A stretch of DNA of 17,699 nucleotides, from the NCBI RefSeq assembly GCF_002399615.1, contig NZ_DHDZ01000026.1, positions 89,782-107,480 on the forward strand, given 5' to 3'. The notes under the pieces were generated by a model, which did no database searches, was not told the origin of the DNA, and was given only the letters and a program-made list of their open reading frames with translations. Position 1 is the stretch's first letter; each line of letters begins with the position of its first letter. Source of the stretch: Pedobacter sp. UBA4863 (lineage in GTDB: Bacteria; Bacteroidota; Bacteroidia; Sphingobacteriales; Sphingobacteriaceae). The translations under genes were made by a program, and so were the position numbers. Of the stretch, positions 1 to 5,746 are shown one piece after another.

Positions 1-17
1 GAAATTTAAACAGTTTC
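1..17 (-). mobile_element. Terminal inverted repeat of an IS-like element running off the left edge (partial)
   Basis: Read on the minus strand, this stretch is GAAACTGTTTAAATTTC. Its first 13 bases recur at 16242-16254 on the plus strand, each copy preceded by a TNA triplet (TTA at 20-18, TAA at 16239-16241). Terminal repeats containing CTGTTTAAA next to TNA target duplications are known from parts of the IS5 family (IS1031/ISL2 groups). That assignment is inference, because no transposase lies within the window. The element would lie to the left of base 1 and interrupts the 3' end of the toxin gene. Confidence 0.45.
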
Positions 18-232
18 TAAATCATTCTATCTTTTTTATTTATCCTGCTAGACCAATAATTAGATAGCTCATATTTTAATTGCTCAGGTTGCCCAACTCC
101 CGAATAAGGAGTTTCTTCAAGTTCAGTAAGTATTTTTTCTATTTTCTTAATACTAGCCTTGGCTCCCGATCTATAATGTTTTTCTAAATCCTTTTGAGCT
201 TCAGGCTTTATTTCAATCCCAAACTTCTCCAT
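17..232 (-). pseudogene. Truncated Txe/YoeB-family toxin
   Basis: The 71-residue product resembles the N-terminal four fifths of YoeB/Txe toxins, ribosome-dependent mRNA endonucleases of type II toxin-antitoxin systems. Family hallmarks visible are IKPEAQKDLEKH near the N terminus, ETPYSGVGQPEQLKYELSNYW at residues 40-60 and the basic RINKKDRMI at the end. Intact members usually have about 84-95 residues and continue with a Tyr and then a C-terminal part carrying catalytic His and Tyr residues; all of that is missing. The TAG stop falls at the point where an IS-like terminal repeat starts (bases 17-1). The simplest reading is that the insertion turned the Tyr codon (TAT or TAC) into TAG. Without the C-terminal catalytic residues it should be inactive. 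The start at 232 fits family N termini, and the frame continues upstream into the decayed antitoxin. Confidence 0.75.
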
Positions 233-250
233 ATGTCTTTCGGATTTACC

Positions 251-416
251 TTAATGCTTTTCTGCTTTCCTTATTTTCGCTACAAAATCTGGGTTATACG
301 GACTTTCTCCTGTTATAATCTCACTCCTTCTCCTTTTTTTGAAAACGCCTACATAAAGGCCATAAATGACTTTCCGACTGCTGTACGCTCATTTATTTTT
401 AAAGTGATTTAGTTAT
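251..416 (-). pseudogene. Decayed antitoxin (DUF2683/RelB-like) of the adjacent YoeB-type toxin
   Basis: This is not an open frame, but joining two frames gives a recognisable Bacteroidota antitoxin. From about 408 to 322 one frame reads ITLKINERTAVGKSFMAFM, then a TAG stop (351-349), then AFSKKGEGV. The frame one base over, from 322 to 254, reads EIITGESPYNPDFVAKIRK and ends AEKH before TAA at 253-251. KINERT...GK and SPYNPDFV are characteristic of antitoxins paired with Txe/YoeB toxins. Four lesions are visible: no ATG at the expected N terminus, a probable Glu-to-stop change at 351-349, a one-base loss near 322, and an early TAA after Lys/His. The frame after that TAA runs directly into the toxin ATG. 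Gene order (antitoxin first) is the family's usual one. It cannot make an intact antitoxin. Confidence 0.65.
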
Positions 417-437
417 CGCAATTATAATTCTATAAAA

Positions 438-445
438 CAAAGATA
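438..445 (-). promoter_or_regulatory. -7 promoter box (TATCTTTG) ahead of the decayed toxin-antitoxin pair
   Basis: The minus strand reads TATCTTTG, a perfect match to the Bacteroidota housekeeping -7 consensus TAnnTTTG. It lies about 22-30 bases upstream of the expected antitoxin start. A TTTG at 463-460 is only 14 bases upstream, closer than usual for a -33 element, so only the -7 box is well supported. Confidence 0.4.
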
Positions 446-507
446 CAAAAAGACGAATACAAAACTCGAACAGGCAAAAGACACCATTAACCCTCGTAAA
501 ATGTATC

Positions 508-1671
508 CTAAATTAACCTCTTTACTTTTATAGATTTTATTAAACCTGCACTGTCTAAGCCTATTAAGTTAACGCCTGGTATTTTACCTATTTCGAAACT
601 ACCGCACCAATCATCTATACCTAAAAATTTAGCTCCATTTATGGTTGCCCATTGCAAAAGTACCTCAAAAGGCAAATGAAATTTTTGCTGAAGCGTACAC
701 ATTTCGGCCAAGATAGACAGTTGATGATTGCTTGCCAAACTATCAGTCCCTAAAGTTACCTTATCTTTCAGTTCAAAAAACAGATTTACATTGGGTAGTT
801 TATCTTCTATGTAAACATTGGCATTTGGGCACAAACACCAATATAAATCTTGGTGTTGCGCCATGGCAAAATCAATATCAGCTTTGCTAGTGAATGTATT
901 ATGCACCAATAAGGTGGTGTTGTTTGGCAATTGTGGCAAATGATAGCGAATAGCATTTTCGCCAGTACCATGCGCTTCGCTTTTTGGCACCCCCATGCGT
1001 TGGTACATGGCTTCAAAATCTCCGGTTCCTTTCTCAAAAAACTCGTTTTCGGCGGCGGTTTCTTGGTTATGGATACTTAAAATATCTTGTGGTCTAGTAA
1101 TTTTTTCGATGTACCGAAACAGTTCTGTAGAAACCGAATATGGCGCATGTGGCACAACAGATGCTTTTAGTGGCCAATAACCATCTCTTATTTTAATAGC
1201 TTCGTCTATAATGGGTTGCGATGGAGAGTTAACACCAAAAACTTCTACAAAGGTATGATAGTACAAGGCGCTATGTTGCTTCACTTCTTTAGAAAGCAAC
1301 TGATTGGAAATGTCGCCAACAGCTATAATTCCATTTTCGTACATCTGCTTATCGGCGGCATCCATAGCGGCAATTACCACTTGGTCTGTTGCTGCTCTCT
1401 GCGCCACAATTTCTTTCACAAAAACTGGCAATCCTGTTTGCTTTGGAATTTTTTCGAACAGATGTGATAGTTCTAAATGACAATGTGTATTTACAAAACC
1501 AGGAACCAGCACTCCTTCAAATTGCTCTACATCTTTTATATTTTTATTTATCGCTTCTTCGGCGGTTAATACGGAAACAATTTCTCCTGTTATGGCTACT
1601 TCTAATACGCCATTAGCTATGGGCGCATGGGTTATAGGATAAATCCAGTCTGCTGATAAATATCTTTGCAT
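508..1671 (-). CDS. Amidohydrolase of the ATZ/TRZ (chlorohydrolase/deaminase) subfamily
   Basis: A 387-residue metal-dependent hydrolase expected to remove amino or similar groups from a ring or nucleoside-like substrate in the cytoplasm. Metal ligands are recognisable in order: HxH at His63 and His65 in GFVNTHCHLELSH, the PHAPYS block at His175, His201 in SIHNQETAAE with the adjacent catalytic-type Glu204, and Asp310 in LGTDSLASN. The N-terminal strand region and the closing small beta domain are typical of the family, and the length is normal. The specific substrate cannot be read from sequence. Aminodeoxyfutalosine deaminase (MqnX) belongs to the same subfamily and is one possibility, but no menaquinone gene is nearby. 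It is transcribed alone. A TAATTTG box lies 4 bases before the ATG (1676-1682). No terminator hairpin is evident between its stop and the toxin-antitoxin remnant. Confidence 0.85.
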   Translation of the reverse strand: MQRYLSADWIYPITHAPIANGVLEVAITGEIVSVLTAEEAINKNIKDVEQFEGVLVPGFVNTHCHLELSHLFEKIPKQTGLPVFVKEIVAQRAATDQVVIAAMDAADKQMYENGIIAVGDISNQLLSKEVKQHSALYYHTFVEVFGVNSPSQPIIDEAIKIRDGYWPLKASVVPHAPYSVSTELFRYIEKITRPQDILSIHNQETAAENEFFEKGTGDFEAMYQRMGVPKSEAHGTGENAIRYHLPQLPNNTTLLVHNTFTSKADIDFAMAQHQDLYWCLCPNANVYIEDKLPNVNLFFELKDKVTLGTDSLASNHQLSILAEMCTLQQKFHLPFEVLLQWATINGAKFLGIDDWCGSFEIGKIPGVNLIGLDSAGLIKSIKVKRLI

Positions 1672-2208
1672 GTTACAAATTACAAGGAATATCTTTAAAA
1701 ATTAAATTTAAGCTAAGTTTTGGATATTTTCTACCCTTACCGATAAATCAGTACAAGTTGTGTTGAGCATTGGCAGGTATTTTATTTGATTATTTTTTAC
1801 CCTTAGGCAGCGACCATTTCTACAAAAAACACTCAAAACTAAAGCTTGCGAGCCCATCAACTTTGGGGATAAAAATCAAACGTTCCCAACACCAAAACAT
1901 CATTCAAATGTAAAATTTTAAAATAAATTACTGCCTTAAAAAGTGGCTTTTTAGGTGTTTTGTTCGGGCCTTGTTCGGAAGACCTTCGGAAATTTGGGTC
2001 TTTTCTCGAACAGCTCTCGAACAAGCCCCGAACAAAGGGGGCTTATCCCTTTTTTTAATGTGCGTTGTTATTCCTAATTTACAGCTATATTGTCATTTAA
2101 AGTGCCCTGACCATAGCAATGGAACAACATAGAGGAAAACAGTTGCAGAACTATCCCTCCCCCATAGCTCTTTCGGAAAGTCCTTTCCTCCCCAAGTGAT
2201 TACAGTAG
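1672..2208. other. Intergenic gap between two minus-strand genes; holds one phased inverted repeat
   Basis: 537 bases without a credible reading frame. The only strong structure is the inverted repeat at 1959-2036. The segment 2100-2208 is pyrimidine-rich on the plus strand (CCCTCCCCC, TCCCC) and holds a minor hairpin at CTTTCGGAAAG, with no recognisable gene. The amidohydrolase promoter should lie in 1676-1740. Confidence 0.6.
1959..2036. repeat. Helically phased inverted repeat: three GTTCGG-like motifs facing three YCGAAC motifs, all 11 bp apart
   Basis: GTTCGG occurs at 1962-1967 and 1973-1978, with a CTTCGG variant at 1984-1989, each exactly 11 bases after the last. The inverted motif occurs at 2006-2011 (TCGAAC), 2017-2022 (TCGAAC) and 2028-2033 (CCGAAC), again exactly 11 bases apart. 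All six are symmetric about 1997.5, so the arms pair in register. The outer part is nearly continuous (1959-1968 with 2027-2036, 1970-1978 with 2017-2025), with mismatches further in. A short competing inner stem is AGACC (1980-1984) with GGTCT (1997-2001). A run of T (2050-2056) lies just outside the right arm. It could be a terminator for the upstream minus-strand gene, an interspersed palindromic repeat, or an operator. No assignment is proven. Confidence 0.7.
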
Positions 2209-2997
2209 CTATAATACCCCGTAATATTTTAAGGCATTCCAAATGCCGTCATTATCAACATCAGTGGTAATATAGTTGGCTATTGCTTTAACTTCTGGGT
2301 TAGCATTGCCCATGGCTACGCCAACGGCTACGTGGTTTAGCATTTCTATATCGTTTCCACCATCTCCAAAGGCCATGGTATTTGCAAGATCAATTCCGAA
2401 ATATTTACAAAACACATCAACACCTATTTTCTTGCTTTGTCCTTTTGGGTTCACATCTGCGAAAAGGGGTGTCCACCTGGAAGCTACCGAGTTTGGCATA
2501 ATGGCTGCCATGAAAGCCGATTCTTGTGCTGGCCCCATAAAAATATTAGTTTGCAGTACTGAGCTTACCTCTACTTGGTCTAAATCTACCAGTGGTGGTA
2601 CTGGAAGGTTTAAATGTGCGTACATTCCCGCAATTTCTGGAGTTACATCGTGAATGTTAATTTCCTTCTCAGACATGAACGAAAAGCTTAGCGTATTTTC
2701 TTTTGCATAAGCTATAATGGCTTCAATGTCTGCCACATCTATACACTTCTTAAAAAGCAGCTCACCATTTTTGGTAGCACAATAACCTCCATTAAAAGTA
2801 ATAAAACCATCAAAGTTTAAATATTTTACATGGTCGATACTGTTAATGGAGCGCCCTGTAGATAAAATAACTTTGATGCCTTTGGCTTGTAGTTCGGCTA
2901 TTGCTTTTTCGGTAGATGCAGCAACTTTATGGGTTTTAAAACTGAGTAATGTACCGTCTATATCGAAAAAAACAGCTTTTATGATAGGATTTTGCAT
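2209..2997 (-). CDS. Cof-type HAD-superfamily (IIB) phosphatase
   Basis: A 262-residue cytosolic phosphatase of the HAD superfamily, Cof/YbiV-like subfamily, members of which dephosphorylate sugar phosphates, FMN or similar small phosphoesters. Motif I is FFDIDGTLLSF with nucleophile Asp12 and acid/base Asp14. Motif II is LSTGRS at about residues 65-70. Motif IV is AFGDGGNDIEML with Asp212 and Asp216, followed by the usual GVAMGNA segment. The long stretch between motifs II and IV is the C2B cap domain. Length is normal for the family and the substrate cannot be predicted. It is divergent from the WYL regulator gene, sharing a 118-base promoter region. The -7 box TAACTTTG ends only 4 bases before the ATG, which suggests a leaderless mRNA. 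Confidence 0.9.
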   Translation of the reverse strand: MQNPIIKAVFFDIDGTLLSFKTHKVAASTEKAIAELQAKGIKVILSTGRSINSIDHVKYLNFDGFITFNGGYCATKNGELLFKKCIDVADIEAIIAYAKENTLSFSFMSEKEINIHDVTPEIAGMYAHLNLPVPPLVDLDQVEVSSVLQTNIFMGPAQESAFMAAIMPNSVASRWTPLFADVNPKGQSKKIGVDVFCKYFGIDLANTMAFGDGGNDIEMLNHVAVGVAMGNANPEVKAIANYITTDVDNDGIWNALKYYGVL

Positions 2998-3001
2998 GAA
3001 A

Positions 3002-3009
3002 CAAAGTTA
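3002..3009 (-). promoter_or_regulatory. -7 box TAACTTTG for the HAD phosphatase gene
   Basis: The minus strand reads TAACTTTG, then TTTC, then the ATG at 2997. The box matches TAnnTTTG exactly. Transcription normally begins a few bases after this box, so the RNA would start at or next to the start codon. The best upstream TTG (3037-3035) is 25 bases away, somewhat far for a -33 element. Confidence 0.5.
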
Positions 3010-3102
3010 AGCCTATTTTTTGCCAGAAATGTAGCAATAGCACAACAAATGTATAAGGATTGGATATCAACCCTGCTATAATGGTTAGCACGCTATAACT
3101 AT

Positions 3103-3110
3103 TATCTTTG
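3103..3110 (+). promoter_or_regulatory. -7 box TATCTTTG for the WYL regulator gene
   Basis: TATCTTTG matches TAnnTTTG and is followed by TAAAT and then the ATG at 3116. As with the divergent HAD gene, this leaves almost no 5' leader. A good TTG -33 element at standard spacing is not evident. Confidence 0.5.
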
Positions 3111-3115
3111 TAAAT

Positions 3116-3805
3116 ATGAACAGGATAGACAGGCTATTTGGCATCCTCATTTTATTGCAATCTAAAAAGCATGTAAGTGCCGAAAGCATTGCCAATCGCT
3201 TCGAAATTAGTATTCGCACCGTTTACCGCGATGTAAAAGCATTGGCCGAACAGGGCGTGCCATTAAGTTTCGAACCCAACAAAGGCTATTTTATTGTTCA
3301 AGGCTATTTTCTTCCGCCAGTTTCTTTTAATACCGACGAAGCTAGTGCGCTGCTGATGATGGAACGTTTTTTGGAAGGTTTTGCCGATAAATCTATCAAA
3401 CAACATTACCAGAGTGCTTTGGATAAAGTTAAGAACATACTGAAAAGCAACCAGAAAGAAGTACTCGAAAATCTTAACGCCAACATTAGGCTTCAGCTTC
3501 CAAAACGTTTGCATAGCGATGTAGAATATCTTTCGCTCCTGCAAAATGCCATTGCGGCTAAACATATTATTGCGATCAGATACAAAAACTATAAAGCAGA
3601 AATTAGTGAGCGCCGCTTAGAGCCTATCGGATTAATCTTCTATGCTTTTTCTTGGCACCTCATTGGTTATTGTCATTTGCGCAATGCCTATCGCGATTTT
3701 AAAGTGAACAACATTCTACAACTCAATTGTTCGTCCTTACCTTTTACCATTGCTAACCACATCAGCATTAACGACTACATGAAACAACTACCTGTAGATT
3801 ACTAG
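3116..3805 (+). CDS. YafY-like HTH-WYL transcriptional regulator
   Basis: A 229-residue DNA-binding regulator. Residues 1-55 form a DeoR/HTH_11-type winged helix (DRLFGILILLQSKKHVSAES, then SIRTVYRDVKALAEQG), continuing into the GYFL beta hairpin. Residues about 130-205 form a WYL domain, visible as IAIRYKNY, RRLEPIGLIFYAFSWHLIGY and RDFKVNNI. WYL domains bind ligands or nucleic acid and tune the regulator's activity. The protein is shorter than the roughly 310-residue classical members and lacks their C-terminal WCX extension. The next gene on the same strand (200 bases on) encodes a DinB-fold protein, a pairing common in Bacteroidota, so regulation of that gene or of itself is a reasonable guess, but only a guess. 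Confidence 0.88.
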   Translation: MNRIDRLFGILILLQSKKHVSAESIANRFEISIRTVYRDVKALAEQGVPLSFEPNKGYFIVQGYFLPPVSFNTDEASALLMMERFLEGFADKSIKQHYQSALDKVKNILKSNQKEVLENLNANIRLQLPKRLHSDVEYLSLLQNAIAAKHIIAIRYKNYKAEISERRLEPIGLIFYAFSWHLIGYCHLRNAYRDFKVNNILQLNCSSLPFTIANHISINDYMKQLPVDY

Positions 3806-3974
3806 GTAGAACACCATCCCCTATTGCCCATATAGCACTTCTTTTTGCGCTTAACATTCCTTCGTTTTGCATTTAAGCTAAACCTCAAGCATTTTAACTG
3901 TGATATATGTTAAAAAATTAAAAAAAAATGTCTGACATATTTAGCACTGCCATAGGGTTGTCACTAGCCTACCT

Positions 3975-3982
3975 CAACTTTG
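3975..3982 (+). promoter_or_regulatory. Probable -7 box (CAACTTTG) ahead of the DinB-family gene
   Basis: CAACTTTG differs from TAnnTTTG by one base and lies 22 bases before the ATG at 4005, giving an expected leader of roughly 15-18 bases. A TTG at 3958-3960 is 14 bases upstream, a short spacing. The 199-base gap before the gene otherwise shows only an A-rich tract at 3913-3929. Confidence 0.3.
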
Positions 3983-4004
3983 TTAAAACAAAATATTTAA
4001 AGCT

Positions 4005-4502
4005 ATGGACATTATTAAATTAGTAAAACAAGAACTAGCGCAGGAAGCGGTAACTACCCGTAAATTCTTAGCCTTGGTACCTTTCGATAAAACAGATTGG
4101 GCACCACACGAAAAAAGCATGAAAATGATAGACTTGGCAACACATATTGCAGACTTGTTTAGTTGGCCAAAGCTAGGTGTGGAAACAGATGAGCTCGATT
4201 TCGCAACTGCGCCTTATCATCCCGCCAAAGTTGAAACCAACGGACAACTCATTGCAACTTTAGACAAAGGCTTGGAAGAAAGCCTAGCCAGCCTATCGGA
4301 AGTTGAAGAAGCATTTTTAGAAAGGCCTTGGGTTTTACGTACAGCCGAACACATCCATGCAGAAATGACCAAATACGGCTTAATTAGGGTTTCGCTAAAT
4401 CAAATTACCCACCACAGGGCGCAATTGGGTGTTTATCTACGTTTACTAAATATCCCTATCCCAGGTTCTTATGGCCCAAGTGCCGACGACCAAAATTTTT
4501 AA
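4005..4502 (+). CDS. DinB/YfiT-fold protein (putative metal-dependent hydrolase or thiol transferase)
   Basis: A 165-residue four-helix DinB-superfamily protein. Many members bind a divalent metal through three His; some are thiol-dependent S-transferases, and most have no known substrate. His47 lies in DLATHIADLFSW, matching the first ligand. The second signature reads LNQITHHRAQLGVYLRLLNI (residues 131-150). In most relatives a His sits four residues before the second His of HHR, but here that position is Gln133, while His136 and His137 remain. Metal binding may therefore be altered. The C-terminal PGSYGPSADDQNF is typical of the Bacteroidota branch. It follows the WYL regulator on the same strand, with its own likely promoter box. 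Confidence 0.85.
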   Translation: MDIIKLVKQELAQEAVTTRKFLALVPFDKTDWAPHEKSMKMIDLATHIADLFSWPKLGVETDELDFATAPYHPAKVETNGQLIATLDKGLEESLASLSEVEEAFLERPWVLRTAEHIHAEMTKYGLIRVSLNQITHHRAQLGVYLRLLNIPIPGSYGPSADDQNF

Positions 4503-4631
4503 GGTTTCTTAAGATCTCCATTTAAAGAAAACAATTGAGCAGTAGAATGTCATCTATCGGTTCATAGCGCTGTTTGGCGAGGACACCAAATACTACCTGT
4601 AAATCAGATGTTCCATTTATTAAACAGGATC

Positions 4632-4690
4632 TAGGGCTTACGAGATTTATGATGAACAAACCCTAAACTTCGTAAGTCTATATTTTTAAC
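4632..4690 (+). terminator. Hairpin with T-rich tail between the DinB gene and rluF (weak terminator or leader structure)
   Basis: GGCTTACGA at 4635-4643 pairs with TCGTAAGTC at 4670-4678 (9 bp, one G-T wobble), followed by TATATTTTT. A second stem, TAGGG at 4632-4636 with CCCTA at 4661-4665, shares bases with the first, so the two cannot form together. It lies 130 bases after the DinB stop and just upstream of the rluF promoter box. The loop is long (26 bases), so termination is uncertain. Confidence 0.35.
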
Positions 4691-4711
4691 AGATATTCGG
4701 ATTAGAATTGG

Positions 4712-4719
4712 TTACTTTG
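4712..4719 (+). promoter_or_regulatory. Probable -7 box (TTACTTTG) for rluF
   Basis: TTACTTTG departs from TAnnTTTG at one position and sits 25 bases before the rluF ATG. No -33 TTG at normal spacing is visible, so this is a moderate call from position and the TTTG core. Confidence 0.3.
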
Positions 4720-4744
4720 TAAATTATTAAATCAATGCTAAATC

Positions 4745-5668
4745 ATGGATCACACCACACGTTTAAATAAATACATTAGCGAAAGCGGACTTTGCTCTAG
4801 AAGAGCTGCAGATAGATACATTGAGCTTGGCCAAGTATTTATTAACGGCAAGAGAGCTAAAGTTGGCGACAAGGTACTGTTTGGCGATGTGGTAAGTGTA
4901 AATGGGCAAAACATCGAGCCTCGTCAGGCAGAAAACTCTATCCTTATTGCTTACAACAAACCCGTTGGTGTTACCAGTACCACCGAAGCTGGTGTTAAAG
5001 ACAATATTGTAGAGCACGTAAACCACAGCGAGCGTGTTTTCCCTATTGGTAGGCTAGATAAAGATTCGCAAGGTTTAATTTTCTTGACCAACAATGGCGA
5101 TTTGGTAAATAAGATTTTACGAGCTGGCAACAACCACGAAAAAGAATACGTAGTTACGGTTAACAAACCTATCAACGATGCTTTTATTGAAGGCATGAGC
5201 AAAGGTGTACCAGTTTTGGGCGTAATGACAAAAAAATGCAAAGTAGTACAAGAAGGCAGCAATGTGTTTCGTATTACCTTGGTGCAGGGCTTAAACAGAC
5301 AAATTCGACGTATGTGCGAGTACTTTGGCTTCGAAGTGATCAAACTAGAGCGTGTTCGCATCATGAACATCACTTTAAAAGGACTAGCCATTGGCGATTG
5401 GCGTGAACTAGACGAGCAAGAACAAGCCGAAATTAACAAACTGTTGGCTAAATCTAACTCAGAAAGTGGTAAACTGCAAAAAACATCGTCTGCGCCTAAG
5501 TCTCAAAAAGCACCTAGCAAAGCTAAACCTACCAATGCAGGTGCAAACGTTGACAGAAGATCGAAAACTAATGTAAAAACAAACAGCAAGCCCGCCAATA
5601 AAAACACTAAAGGAGGTTTTTCGAAAGCTAAGCCTACTAGCTTTGGCCCAAGAGGGAAAAGAAAGTAA
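4745..5668 (+). CDS. rluF: 23S rRNA pseudouridine synthase RluF (RsuA family)
   Basis: A 307-residue enzyme that isomerises a uridine in 23S rRNA; in E. coli RluF acts at position 2604 and also on tRNA-Tyr. An S4 RNA-binding domain occupies about residues 5-52 (RLNKYISESGLCSRRAADRY, FINGKRAKVGD). The catalytic motif is PIGRLDKDSQGLIFLTNNGD, with nucleophile Asp105. Further blocks GLNRQIRRMCEYFGFEV and KLERVRIMNI complete the RsuA-type core. The match to E. coli RluF across the core, judged from memory, is strikingly close, including LRAGN-HEKEY and the C-terminal basic tail. Residues about 238-307 form a Lys/Ser/Ala/Pro-rich disordered tail, likely for RNA contact. Transcription ends at the strong terminator just after the gene. 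rlmN, another rRNA-modification gene, follows under its own promoter box. Confidence 0.93.
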   Translation: MDHTTRLNKYISESGLCSRRAADRYIELGQVFINGKRAKVGDKVLFGDVVSVNGQNIEPRQAENSILIAYNKPVGVTSTTEAGVKDNIVEHVNHSERVFPIGRLDKDSQGLIFLTNNGDLVNKILRAGNNHEKEYVVTVNKPINDAFIEGMSKGVPVLGVMTKKCKVVQEGSNVFRITLVQGLNRQIRRMCEYFGFEVIKLERVRIMNITLKGLAIGDWRELDEQEQAEINKLLAKSNSESGKLQKTSSAPKSQKAPSKAKPTNAGANVDRRSKTNVKTNSKPANKNTKGGFSKAKPTSFGPRGKRK

Positions 5669-5695
5669 ACTGAATAGCAAGTTAAAAATTATAGC

Positions 5696-5731
5696 AAAGC
5701 TGATGTAGAATTATCGCATCAGCTTTTTTTT
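5696..5731 (+). terminator. Strong intrinsic terminator after rluF
   Basis: AAAGCTGATG (5696-5705) pairs perfectly with CATCAGCTTT (5717-5726) over 10 bp around an 11-base loop, and T occupies 5724-5731 without a break. This is a textbook Rho-independent terminator. Its T-tract ends two bases before the rlmN -7 box. Confidence 0.85.
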
Positions 5732-5732
5732 G

Positions 5733-5740
5733 TAACTTTG
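5733..5740 (+). promoter_or_regulatory. -7 box TAACTTTG for rlmN
   Basis: A perfect TAnnTTTG box lies 6 bases before the ATG at 5747. Its last bases include an in-frame TTG (5738) that could be mistaken for a start codon. Any -33 element would lie inside the loop or 3' arm of the rluF terminator; no TTG is seen there. Confidence 0.55.
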
Positions 5741-5746
5741 CGCCCT

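Noticed and set aside
326..392. 23-codon frame beginning MSVQQSESHL on the minus strand
   Set aside because: It overlaps the decayed antitoxin in another frame, ends at TGA and has no family resemblance.
194..412. Open frame of 72 codons on the plus strand across the toxin-antitoxin remnant
   Set aside because: Antisense to the recognisable antitoxin remnant and the start of the toxin; the product (Phe/Leu-rich) matches nothing.
4951..5439. Open frame of 162 codons on the minus strand inside rluF
   Set aside because: It is antisense to a strongly conserved gene, its product is Ser/Leu-rich low complexity, and it has no recognisable domain.
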